From: WQXF01 sp031552825
GTDB taxonomy: Bacteria; Bacillota; Clostridia; Christensenellales; Aristaeellaceae
Direction of reading: 5' to 3'
NCBI GenBank assembly: GCA_031552825.1
Contig: JAVBMD010000044.1
Span: 1-37,516 of the forward strand
Length of the DNA stretch: 37,516 nt
This document shows, piece after piece, positions 7,873 through 15,170 of this stretch. Below the pieces are notes generated by a model. The model searched no databases, was not told where the DNA came from, and saw nothing but the letters and a program-made list of their open reading frames with translations. The stretch's first letter is position 1; the number at the start of each line of letters is the position of its first letter. Made by a program: the position numbers and the translations under genes.

Positions 7873-7901
7873 GGCCCCAGCACCATGCTGGAGCCGCCGC
7901 T
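7870..7901. repeat. hairpin module on the right flank of interspersed-repeat copy 1
   Basis: The palindrome GGCGGC-C-CCAGC / GCTGG-A-GCCGCC repeats the left-flank hairpin at 7697-7729 in the same orientation. On the + strand it is followed by CTTTTC, and it lies immediately after the stop codon of the DUF3298 gene on the opposite strand. Confidence 0.7.
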
Positions 7902-7903
7902 TT

Positions 7904-8584
7904 TCAGCACCCCGGCACCCTTGCGCCGAAGTAACCGTAGGGGATTGGGAAGGTGGGGATACCGGTGGAATAGGGCGCGATTTCGGTGGCTTGGAAGTAG
8001 ATCACCAGCGCCTCGGGCGTGAGGTAGAAATTCTCCGGATCGAAGTATTCATGCACCAGTTCCGCGCTGTTGTCGAAGTACAGGTTGCTCTGTCCGGCGT
8101 TGCGGCGGCCGATTTCGGCCACGATGGCCTCCTCCAGCGCGCCGACATAGTACGTGCCCGGCCGGAACATCGCCGACAGCGGCAGTTGTTGCCCGGTGCG
8201 CGCGTCCCAAGTATCGGAGGTGCGGGTGGTGGTGCCGTGCGCGCCGCCGGTGTACTGATACGCATCCATATACAGGCTGATGATGCAGTTCTGGCCGTAG
8301 GTTACCTCGAAGGTGCGCAGGAATTCGTAGGGGGAGAAGGGGAGGCCCTCGCTCCGGTGGCGTTCAAAGTCGGTTACGGCGTCGGCATAGTAGGTCGTTT
8401 GAATGGTTTGTGCCAGATAGAGCGCCTGCTGCCGGTAATAGGTGTTGATGCGCTGCAGCGAAGCCAGCTGCGTGTAGGCGACAAATTGCGGGTATTCCAC
8501 GCGGTATGTAAGCACGGTTTGGCCTGCGTAGGTTCGATCGGCGTGAATCGAATTGCTGACCACGAAAACTTCCTGTTGTGGCAT
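7904..8584 (-). CDS. DUF3298/DUF4163-type (RsiV-like) protein without export signal
   Basis: A 226-residue protein built from the DUF4163-DUF3298 pair found in the extracellular part of RsiV (a lysozyme-sensing anti-sigma factor) and in PdaC-type deacetylases. The signature AYQYTGGAHGTTT is present in mid-protein, and the C-terminal LPLSAMF...FYLTPEALVIYF pattern is typical. GGAGGG lies about seven bases before the ATG at 8584. No signal peptide or membrane segment precedes the domain, and the in-frame sequence upstream is not hydrophobic, so it is predicted cytosolic. It follows the peptidoglycan-binding lipoprotein by 73 bp on the same strand, probably in one operon with it. Ligand and function unknown. 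Confidence 0.85.
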   Translation of the reverse strand: MPQQEVFVVSNSIHADRTYAGQTVLTYRVEYPQFVAYTQLASLQRINTYYRQQALYLAQTIQTTYYADAVTDFERHRSEGLPFSPYEFLRTFEVTYGQNCIISLYMDAYQYTGGAHGTTTRTSDTWDARTGQQLPLSAMFRPGTYYVGALEEAIVAEIGRRNAGQSNLYFDNSAELVHEYFDPENFYLTPEALVIYFQATEIAPYSTGIPTFPIPYGYFGARVPGC

Positions 8585-8657
8585 AAAACATCCCTCCACA
8601 GGCATAGTATGCCGCCGCCCCAAGGCGTGCGACAGAGTTGCCGGTGGAGGGATTGGT

Positions 8658-10625
8658 TTAATCGATGGAGGCGGGGTCGAGGCCTTCGGCGTTATGGTCG
8701 TACATGGTTTCCAGCGTGGCGGGACCGGCGACACCGTCTGCCGTCAGGCCGTTGCGCTGCTGGAAGGTCATCACGGCCTCGGTGGTGACGGCGTCGAAGG
8801 TGCCGGTAATGTTTGCCTGCTCCAGATAGCGCAGCAGGTAGAGGCGCGATTGCATCTGGCGCACGGCGTCGCCCGTGCTGCCCTCTTGCAGCACGATGAT
8901 GGTATTGGGCGTAGGCGTCGCCGCCGAGGAGGGTAGGAATACCGCGTTGCCGCTGTAAAGCAGCGCCTGCGTGGAAGGGCCTGCCACGCCGTCCTCGGTG
9001 AGGCGGTTGTAGTATTGGAACAGGCGCACCGCCTTGGTGGTACTGGCGCCGTACGCGCCGTCTACGCGCCCGTCATAATAGCCCAAGTCGAACAGGTATT
9101 GCTGCAAGCGCTTGACGCTGCTCCCGCTGCCGCCTTCCTGCAGCACGGTGTAGTTCTCCAGCGGCGGCGGGGTGGGGGTGGCGCTGCTGGGGCGCGGCGT
9201 GCTCAGGATGCCCGGGTTGATCTGCGCGCCGGAGGAGAACAGCTTTTTCTGCGTCGCGGCGCCCGCGATGCCGTCGGCGGCCAGCCCATGCGCCTGCTGA
9301 AACGCGTAAACGGCGGCGGTGGTGCCTTCGCCGAAGCGCCCGTCGATGCGCCCGCTGTAAAAGCCCAGATCGTACAGCCGCTCCTGCAGGTCGTACACGT
9401 ATTCTCCGGCGTCGCCCTCGCGCAGCACGGCGAAGGAACCGGGCTTGGGCGTAGGCGTGGCGGTGGGCGATTTGGGCGCCGCCTTGGCGTTGCCGCTGAG
9501 CTTCTTGAGCGTGCTCAAACCGGCGAGGCCGTCTGCGGTCAGGTTATTGTTTTTCTGAAAGGCCAGCAGCGCCGCTTGGGTTTCGGAGCCGAACACGCCG
9601 TCGGCCACGCCGTTGAGGTAGCCGAGCTCGATGAGCCGCTTCTGCATGCTATAGACGTCGTTGCCCTCCATGCCGATGGACAGCGCGCGCTTGGCGTTTG
9701 GGTCGGCGGTGGCGACGGGGCGGGATGCCGACTTTGCGCTGTCGCTGTAAACCTTCTTGATGGTTTGATCGCCTGCTTGGCCATCGCCGCTGAGCCCGTT
9801 GCTGCGCTGGAAGGTCTTGACGGCGTTCTCGGTGGAGCTGCCGTAGATGCCGTCGGCGCCGCCGCTGTAGTAGCCCAGCTCGGCTAGGCGCACCTGCAGC
9901 TTGCGCACCGCCGTCCCCTGCGAGCCGACCTTGAGCAGCGAGCTGGACGAGGAGGACTTGCTGCCGCTGGACACCTGCACGCGGGCGACCGCGGCGCTGG
10001 AGGAGTACAGCTTATCCTGCGTGGCGCGCCCGGCGATGCCGTCGGCGCTGAGCCCGTTGCTCTGCTGGAAGGACATGACGGCGCTCTGCGTGCCGGAGGC
10101 GAACTTGCCGTCCAGCGCGCCGGTGTAGTAGCCCAGCTCCTTGAGCCGCTCCTGCATATCGTAAACATCCGAACCATCGGAACCCAGCTTGAGCACCGGA
10201 TAACCGGCGTTGTAATCGGTGGTGCTGGTTTGCCAGCTATCGGTAGAGGCGGGGCGGGGGGCGGCGGTTTGCGTGGCGGTTTGCCCGCCCTGCGTTTGCT
10301 GGTTGGGGTTTTGCACGGCGCCCATGTTGCCCCAATCCTCCCAGCCGCCGCTGTTGCCGCCCTGCACGCCGAGCGATACCTGCGCGCCGCCCTGCTGTGT
10401 GGTCACGGGGGCGGGCTGCGTCGGCGCTGTGGACGGAACCGGAGGCGGGGTGCCCAAAGGCTGCGCGGTACCCAAAGGAAGCGGTTGCGGGGTGAGCAGA
10501 TCCACGGTCAGCGGATCCATCGTGCGATCGGGCTGCGCAAAGCAGCCGGAAAGCACCAGCGTAACCACTAGCAGCCAAAGGATCAATATGCCGAGCCTCG
10601 GCAAGGAGCGAAAAGACTTGTCCAT
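8658..10625 (-). CDS. lipoprotein with six peptidoglycan-binding (PG_binding_1) repeats
   Basis: A 655-residue secreted lipoprotein. A hydrophobic signal sequence ends in the lipobox LSGC, with the cysteine at residue 28. Residues 30-140 are low-complexity and rich in Pro, Thr, Gln and Gly. Six PG_binding_1 modules follow at about 145-208, 230-294, 314-377, 400-464, 494-558 and 578-643. Each carries the pattern Q..L..LGYY.G..DG.FG..T..AV..FQ..NGL..DG.AG..T. Linkers are Ser-rich or ATPTPTP-like. No hydrolase, amidase or transpeptidase domain is attached, so it may be a wall-binding anchor or spacer. GGAGGAA precedes the ATG. It lies in a probable operon between a HAD hydrolase and a DUF3298 protein. 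Confidence 0.92.
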   Translation of the reverse strand: MDKSFRSLPRLGILILWLLVVTLVLSGCFAQPDRTMDPLTVDLLTPQPLPLGTAQPLGTPPPVPSTAPTQPAPVTTQQGGAQVSLGVQGGNSGGWEDWGNMGAVQNPNQQTQGGQTATQTAAPRPASTDSWQTSTTDYNAGYPVLKLGSDGSDVYDMQERLKELGYYTGALDGKFASGTQSAVMSFQQSNGLSADGIAGRATQDKLYSSSAAVARVQVSSGSKSSSSSSLLKVGSQGTAVRKLQVRLAELGYYSGGADGIYGSSTENAVKTFQRSNGLSGDGQAGDQTIKKVYSDSAKSASRPVATADPNAKRALSIGMEGNDVYSMQKRLIELGYLNGVADGVFGSETQAALLAFQKNNNLTADGLAGLSTLKKLSGNAKAAPKSPTATPTPKPGSFAVLREGDAGEYVYDLQERLYDLGFYSGRIDGRFGEGTTAAVYAFQQAHGLAADGIAGAATQKKLFSSGAQINPGILSTPRPSSATPTPPPLENYTVLQEGGSGSSVKRLQQYLFDLGYYDGRVDGAYGASTTKAVRLFQYYNRLTEDGVAGPSTQALLYSGNAVFLPSSAATPTPNTIIVLQEGSTGDAVRQMQSRLYLLRYLEQANITGTFDAVTTEAVMTFQQRNGLTADGVAGPATLETMYDHNAEGLDPASID

Positions 10626-10673
10626 CGATTCCTCCGTCGATCAGGTCTTGATCGGTACTAGGCTATTCTTCTC

Positions 10674-10699
10674 TTCTGTGCGTCTCTTCTGTGCGTCTC
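10674..10699. repeat. perfect 2 x 13 bp tandem repeat
   Basis: TTCTGTGCGTCTC occurs twice in perfect tandem in the 95-bp gap between the HAD gene and the lipoprotein gene. Confidence 0.9.
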
Positions 10700-10720
10700 T
10701 GTGGCGCTTCTCTTGTGCAT

Positions 10721-11404
10721 TCATAGCAGCGCGTCGACTTCGTCCAGCGAGGCGATGATGTGGGTGGGGCGGACGCTCGCGGGGCAGGGGGCGCCGGTAG
10801 GGTTAAACCAGCAGCTCGCGATGCGGGCATTGTTCGCGGCGGCGATATCGGCCTCCGGCGAATCGCCGAGCAGCAACGCCTGTGCCGGATCCTCGCAGCC
10901 CAGCGCGGCCAGCGCGGCATGCACCATGGCTGGGTTCGGCTTGGCGGCGCCGACCTCCTCGGAGATCACCAGCGCGGCGATGTGCGCGGCGATCGGCGAG
11001 CGGGCGATGCGCGCGCGCTGCACGGCGGCGATGCCGTTGGTGACGATGGCGATCGGCACCCGTTTCGCCCACCTTCGCACCGCTGCCTCCGCGCCGGGCA
11101 GGGGAATGGCGAACTGCCCCAGCGAGCCGATGAAGTGCTCGGCGACGGCTTCAGCGTCGCCAGCCAAGCGCAGCTCCGCCAAAAGATCGGAAAAGCGGCG
11201 CACGCGCAGCGCTGCTTGGGTGATCTCGCCGCGCTCCAGCTGCCGCCACAGCCCTTCGTTGATGCGATGGTAGACGGCCAGCGTTTCCTCGTCTCGCGGC
11301 AGGGAGAAGGCTTCCAGCGTTTGCGCCAAGGCGAGGCGCTCGCCCGCATGGAAGTCAAAGAGCGTGTTGTCCGCGTCGGCAAGTAGGAAACGATATCCAG
11401 CCAT
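10721..11404 (-). CDS. HAD-superfamily phosphatase, YjjG/YfnB-like
   Basis: A 227-residue haloacid-dehalogenase-type hydrolase. Motif I is DADNT (Asp10 nucleophile, Asp12 acid/base), motif II is IVTNG, motif III is the lysine in GAAKPNP and motif IV is GDSPEADI. The helical cap between motifs I and II, plus the overall pattern, resembles YjjG-type pyrimidine nucleotidases, which dephosphorylate (sometimes non-canonical) nucleoside monophosphates; substrate is unproven. ATG 11404 is chosen because GGGGAGG lies seven bases upstream, whereas other in-frame starts overlap that site. It is the first gene of a likely HAD-lipoprotein-DUF3298 operon with its own extended -10 promoter. Confidence 0.9.
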   Translation of the reverse strand: MAGYRFLLADADNTLFDFHAGERLALAQTLEAFSLPRDEETLAVYHRINEGLWRQLERGEITQAALRVRRFSDLLAELRLAGDAEAVAEHFIGSLGQFAIPLPGAEAAVRRWAKRVPIAIVTNGIAAVQRARIARSPIAAHIAALVISEEVGAAKPNPAMVHAALAALGCEDPAQALLLGDSPEADIAAANNARIASCWFNPTGAPCPASVRPTHIIASLDEVDALL

Positions 11405-11433
11405 CGGCATACCTCCCCTTGTATTCAAACTGT

Positions 11434-11456
11434 ATTATACCACATCTGGATGTGGT
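11434..11456 (-). promoter_or_regulatory. extended -10 promoter with perfect 18-bp palindrome upstream of the HAD operon
   Basis: TATAAT (11434-11439) is preceded by TGG, giving an extended -10 (TGnTATAAT) that needs little -35 contact. Arms ACCACATC (11439-11446) and GATGTGGT (11449-11456) form a perfect palindrome with a 2-base centre covering the extended -10 and spacer. This suggests an operator; no regulator is identified. Confidence 0.65.
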
Positions 11457-11467
11457 TGCACAGACAT

Positions 11468-11492
11468 AAAAAACGACCCCCGAAGGGGTCGC
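11468..11492 (-). terminator. intrinsic terminator after the zinc-ribbon gene
   Basis: On the minus strand a GCGACCCC stem closes on a TTCG loop with GGGGTCG, followed by six T residues (11468-11473). It lies about 30 bp past the stop at 11523 and is a textbook Rho-independent terminator with a UUCG tetraloop. Confidence 0.92.
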
Positions 11493-11522
11493 CTTTCCAC
11501 TTGATTGCAGATTCCGAGGGGA

Positions 11523-11804
11523 TTACCTACGAGAGGCGAAGCACTCACTGCAGTAAATGGGGCGGTCGTTCTTGGGAATGAAGGGTACGCGAGTGGGTGC
11601 CCCGCAGGCGGCGCAGGTGGTCTCGAACATTTCCCGCGGCTCGCCGTTGTTGACGGCTCTGCTGGACTTGCGGGTCTGGCGGCAAGCCTTGCAACGCGTA
11701 GGCTCGTTCTGGAACCCCTTTTCGGCATAGAACTCCTGTTCGCCTGCGGTGAACACGAATTCAGCGCCGCAGTCCTTGCATACCATCGTCTTGTCTTCGT
11801 ACAT
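11523..11804 (-). CDS. small double zinc-ribbon protein (CxxC-CxxC type)
   Basis: A 93-residue basic protein with two zinc-ribbon-like units. The first has CKDC near residue 9 and CKAC near residue 41. The second has CAAC near 69 and CSEC near 87, giving eight cysteines in four CxxC pairs. It matches the general pattern of small bacterial zinc-ribbon proteins carrying the CxxC-x17-CxxC arrangement; molecular role unknown, though nucleic-acid or ribosome association is common for such folds. The start at 11804 has GGGGGGAAA about seven bases upstream. It lies 32 bp downstream of the structured RNA on the same strand, with no terminator between them, so it is probably co-transcribed with that RNA. 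Confidence 0.85.
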   Translation of the reverse strand: MYEDKTMVCKDCGAEFVFTAGEQEFYAEKGFQNEPTRCKACRQTRKSSRAVNNGEPREMFETTCAACGAPTRVPFIPKNDRPIYCSECFASRR

Positions 11805-11836
11805 GGATTGTTTCCCCCCGAATAAAATGTGTTGTT

Positions 11837-12070
11837 GGTTCATGCAGCAGCTGACCTGGTTTTTACCCCCACACTCGCCGGCCGGAGCTATCGCTCAACG
11901 GTTTCCCGCCCTCACTACACGCTCTCTCAGCAGGATTTGCCGATCGGCAATCCGCTGGCCGGGCTTACATCTAGGCCGCACTATGCTCGCTGACGCTTTG
12001 GCCAGCTTACGTGGATCGCTTCGCCTGCGACTGGCATCGACTCGCAACCACAGACCTGATGCATAAACCT
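11837..12070 (-). ncRNA. structured non-coding RNA, candidate raiA-motif RNA
   Basis: About 233 nt without a credible coding frame and rich in complementary segments. The ends pair in a 10-bp helix (12060-12069 with 11837-11846; nine Watson-Crick pairs and one G-U). Internal helices include a long hairpin at 11928-11957 (CAGC, GGATT and GCC arms around GATC), GAGC-GATA-GCTC near 11884-11895, and GCCAG/CTGGC (12031-12035 with 12001-12005) enclosing TCGC/GCGA. GTGG near 12049 can pair with CCAC inside that last helix, suggesting a pseudoknot. A -10 at 12077-12082 puts the start at about 12070, right at the closing helix. Position directly downstream of comF, where Clostridia often carry raiA, makes the raiA motif the leading hypothesis; this rests on memory and was not checked against a covariance model. 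Canonical T-box, SAM, RNase P, tmRNA and SRP motifs are absent. Confidence 0.75.
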
Positions 12071-12076
12071 TTCATT

Positions 12077-12105
12077 ATTATAGTACGAGTTTCAATAAAG
12101 CGCAA
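12077..12105 (-). promoter_or_regulatory. promoter of the structured RNA
   Basis: TATAAT (12077-12082) is perfect; a weak -35 TTGCGC (12100-12105) lies 17 bp upstream. The predicted start at about 12070 coincides with the first base pair of the RNA's closing helix, so the promoter and structure support each other. The surrounding 12071-12177 stretch is AT-rich and holds no gene. Confidence 0.75.
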
Positions 12106-12177
12106 GGAAAAACTGTAATATTTGGCGAGATTTAGCAGTGAAAAGTAGAATTATTATAGAAAATTAAGAAATAGCCG

Positions 12178-12915
12178 TCACAAGACGGCCAAAACCTGCG
12201 CGGCGGAGGTGGCGGAGATCAATCCGACGCGCGTGGCACCGGCATCCTTGCAGGCACGCGCGGCGGCTGCGGCGGTCGCGCCGGTGGTGCGTACATCGTC
12301 CACCAGCAGCACGCGCAGGCCGTCCAGCCGCCCGGGGGACACGAAGGCGCCGTGTACATTCGCTAACCGCTCCTCCGCGCCGAGCGAGGCCTGCTGCGCG
12401 GTGTCGACGATGCGCAGCAGCAACGCCCGCGCGGGCAGGCCGCTGGCATCGCCGAGCGCGTCGCACAGCACCGCCGCCTGATTGAAACCGCGCGTGCGCT
12501 GCCGCCGGGCGTGCAGGGGGATGGGCGCGAGTACGTCCCAATCGCCGGATTGCGGGAACAGCGCCTCGGCCATGCCCGCCGCTAAAAAGGGCACGGTATC
12601 GCGGATGCCTCTGTACTTGAGCGCATGCACCAGATTGCGCGCCGTGCCCTCGTGCGCATAGGCGTGGAGAAGCGCATCGAGCCCTTGAACCGGCTCGCCC
12701 GCGCAGGCGAGGCAGCCGCGCGCACCGCCGCCGCGCCCGCAACACGGACAGGGCGCATCGGCGGGCAGCGCCCGCAGCGCGTCGGCGCAGGCGGCGCAGA
12801 GCGGCGCTTCCTCGGCGCGCGCCAGCTTTTCCCTGCAGGAAACGCAGCGCGCGCCCGAAGGGAAGAACAGCTCCATCAGCCCGGCCAGCCGGGGAAGCGG
12901 CGCCGCGGTGCTCAT
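12178..12915 (-). CDS. comF: ComF-family phosphoribosyltransferase-like competence protein
   Basis: A 245-residue ComF homologue. The N-terminus is a cysteine-rich zinc finger (C24, C27, C40, C43, then C56/C58/C59 and C68/C71). The remainder is a type I phosphoribosyltransferase-like fold with PRPP-loop motif LLVDDVRTTGAT at about 203-214. ComF proteins assist uptake or processing of transforming DNA; their enzymatic activity is uncertain. The start codon overlaps the recD2 stop (ATGA, 12912-12915), implying translational coupling. The metK-recD2-comF order groups a methyl-donor enzyme with two DNA-handling proteins in one transcript. Confidence 0.93.
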   Translation of the reverse strand: MSTAAPLPRLAGLMELFFPSGARCVSCREKLARAEEAPLCAACADALRALPADAPCPCCGRGGGARGCLACAGEPVQGLDALLHAYAHEGTARNLVHALKYRGIRDTVPFLAAGMAEALFPQSGDWDVLAPIPLHARRQRTRGFNQAAVLCDALGDASGLPARALLLRIVDTAQQASLGAEERLANVHGAFVSPGRLDGLRVLLVDDVRTTGATAAAAARACKDAGATRVGLISATSAAQVLAVL

Positions 12916-15158
12916 TCCGCCTTGCCTCCGCGTAGCAGCGTCAGCGGCGTCGGCGCGTCGGCGCCGAGCAGGTTTTGCAGGCGCAGGTGCAGCGCGCTGT
13001 AGCGCTGGGTGATGTAGGCGTTGCGCACCATCGACTGGATCGCCGCCTCGCGCCCCACCAGCATCACCATCTGCCGCGCGCGGGTGACGGCGGTGTAAAA
13101 AAGGTTGCGGGTCAGCAGCATCGGCGGGCCGCCGACCACCGGCATCACCACCACCGGGAACTCGCTGCCCTGGCTCTTGTGTACCGAAACGCAGTAGGCA
13201 AGCTCCAGCTCCTCGAGCTGGCTCTCCTCATAGGTGGCGGAGCGGTCGTCCTCGAAGGCGACGGTCAGGGTGCGCTCCTCGGGATCGATCTCGGAGATGA
13301 AGCCCATGTCGCCGTTGAACACGCCCTCGCCCTGCTCCCAGCCGAACTTTCCGCGCCGCTGCCAGCTCAGCGTGTAGTTGTTGCGCACCTGCATCACCTT
13401 ATCGCCGACGCGGAAGAGGGTGTCGCCGTGCGCGCGCTCGGCGATACCGGGGCGCGGGGGATTGAAGCGTTTTTGCAGCAGCGCGTTGAGCGCCCACACG
13501 CCGCAATCGCCCTTCTTGGTGGGCGAGAGCACCTGAATCTGCCGAACCGGGTCGACCTTGAGGAAGTTTGGCAGCCGGGTTTCGCACAGGTTGACGATGG
13601 TCTCGGCGGCTTGCGAGGGGCTATCCTGCCGCTCGAAAAAAAAGTCGCTGCCCGCCACGTTGAGCCGGGGCGCCTCGCCGCTGTTGATCCGGTGCGCGTT
13701 GACGACGATCATGCTGCGCTCGTCCTGCCGGAAGATTTCGGTGAGCCGCACCAGCGGCACCACGTCGCTTTGCAGGATATCGCGCAGCACGTTGCCCGCG
13801 CCTACCGAGGGAAGCTGGTCGGCGTCGCCGACCATGATGAGCCGCGTGCCGGGCAGCAGCGCCCGCAGCAGCCCGCGCATCAGGAAGATATCGACCATGC
13901 TCATCTCATCGACGATCAGTGTGTCGTACTCGAGCGGGCTGCTCTCATTGCGGGCGAAGCGGCCCTCGTCGCCGCCGTACTCCAGCATGCGGTGGATGGT
14001 GCGCGCTTCCACGCCGGTAGCCTCGGTCATGCGCTTGGCGGCGCGGCCGGTGGGCGCGGCCAGCGCGACTTCATCGCCGCCGCCCAATAGCTGCAGAATG
14101 CTCTTGATGATGGTGGTTTTGCCGGTGCCGGGGCCGCCGGTGATGACCGTCATGCCGCTGCGCACGGCGGTGAGGATGGCCTCGCGCTGCTGGGCGTGGA
14201 ACTCGATGCCGCCGTGGGTCTCCAGCCGCTCCAGCGCCGCCTCGGCATCGGGGAAGGGATGTTGCGGCATGGCGACCAACAGCTCGCACAGGCGCTGCGC
14301 CACCTCGCCCTCGGCGGAGAAGAAGCTGGGCAAATACACCGCGATGTCGCCGCCGATTTCCTGCGCGATCAGCTCGCGGCGCAGGATCAGCGTATCCAGC
14401 GCCACATCCAGCAGCGTGACGTCCACGCCAAGAAGGCGCGTGGCCTGATCGACCAGCGCCGGGCGCGGCAGGTAGGTGTGGCCGTTGCCGCCTGCGGCCT
14501 CCTGCAGGGTAAACTTGAGCCCGGCGAACAGCCGGTACTCGCTGTGCGGCGCGATGCCCAGCGAAGCGGCGATGCGGTCGGCGGTGCGGAAGCCCACCCC
14601 CGACACATCCTCCACGAGGCGGTAGGGGTTTTGCTGCAGCACCGCCTGCACGCGGTCGCCGTAAGTTTTGAAGATTTTGACGGCCAGCGCCGGGGTGACG
14701 CCGTAGCCCTGCAAAAACACCATGGCTTCGCGCATCTGGATCTGCTCCTGAAAGGAGGCGACGATCAGCTCGGCGCGCTTTTTGCCGATGCCCGGCACGT
14801 CACAGATGCGCTCGGGGCTGAATTGCAGGATGTCCAGCGTGTCCTTGCCGAAGGCCTCCACCAGCTTTTTCGCCGTGGAGGGGCCGACCCCGGCCACCAG
14901 CCCGGAGCCGAGGTAGCGCTCGATGCCCACCAGCGTGGTGGGCTTGACGAGCTCGTACCCCTGCACCTTGAGCTGGCGGCCGTATTGCGGGTGCTCGATC
15001 CACTCGCCGTGCAGCGAGACCTGCTCGCCGGGCGCCAGCGCGGGCAGCACGCCCACCGCGGCGGTGCGCACGCGCCCCACGCGGATTTGCAGCACGCAAT
15101 AGCCGTTTTCCTCGTTGCGGAATACCGTTTCTTCTATAATGGCGTCAATCTTCTCCAT
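12912..15158 (-). CDS. recD2: ATP-dependent DNA helicase RecD2 (RecD/TraA type)
   Basis: A 748-residue SF1B 5'-3' DNA helicase of the RecD2 class, which acts without RecBC. The N-terminal part (1-200) has an OB-like segment and helix-hairpin-helix motifs (VAGVGPSTA, CDVPGIGKKRAE, DVSGVGFRTA). The helicase core has Walker A GGPGTGKT (341-348), Walker B DEMS (417-420), motif III GDADQLPSVG (444-453) and C-terminal SVHKSQGSEFPVV and FYTAVTRAR motifs. Length is normal. There is no clear Shine-Dalgarno before the ATG, and only 12 bp separate it from the metK stop, so translation may depend on coupling with metK. It overlaps comF by four bases. Confidence 0.95.
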   Translation of the reverse strand: MEKIDAIIEETVFRNEENGYCVLQIRVGRVRTAAVGVLPALAPGEQVSLHGEWIEHPQYGRQLKVQGYELVKPTTLVGIERYLGSGLVAGVGPSTAKKLVEAFGKDTLDILQFSPERICDVPGIGKKRAELIVASFQEQIQMREAMVFLQGYGVTPALAVKIFKTYGDRVQAVLQQNPYRLVEDVSGVGFRTADRIAASLGIAPHSEYRLFAGLKFTLQEAAGGNGHTYLPRPALVDQATRLLGVDVTLLDVALDTLILRRELIAQEIGGDIAVYLPSFFSAEGEVAQRLCELLVAMPQHPFPDAEAALERLETHGGIEFHAQQREAILTAVRSGMTVITGGPGTGKTTIIKSILQLLGGGDEVALAAPTGRAAKRMTEATGVEARTIHRMLEYGGDEGRFARNESSPLEYDTLIVDEMSMVDIFLMRGLLRALLPGTRLIMVGDADQLPSVGAGNVLRDILQSDVVPLVRLTEIFRQDERSMIVVNAHRINSGEAPRLNVAGSDFFFERQDSPSQAAETIVNLCETRLPNFLKVDPVRQIQVLSPTKKGDCGVWALNALLQKRFNPPRPGIAERAHGDTLFRVGDKVMQVRNNYTLSWQRRGKFGWEQGEGVFNGDMGFISEIDPEERTLTVAFEDDRSATYEESQLEELELAYCVSVHKSQGSEFPVVVMPVVGGPPMLLTRNLFYTAVTRARQMVMLVGREAAIQSMVRNAYITQRYSALHLRLQNLLGADAPTPLTLLRGGKAE

Positions 15159-15170
15159 GCACGTAGCATA

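Noticed and set aside
7697..7901. CRISPR array or integron attC-like site
   Set aside because: There are too few units, no regular spacers, no cas or integrase gene, and the hairpins differ from attC organisation.
7659..7910. Open frame across interspersed-repeat copy 1 (minus), and a similar frame through copy 2
   Set aside because: The repeat's reading frame is broken by a 1-bp indel between copies, and the peptide comes from palindromic repeats rather than a conserved protein.
11837..12070. T-box leader, because of a GGGCGGGAAACCG stretch
   Set aside because: The match to the T-box sequence is poor, there is no terminator/antiterminator pair and the downstream gene is not amino-acid related.
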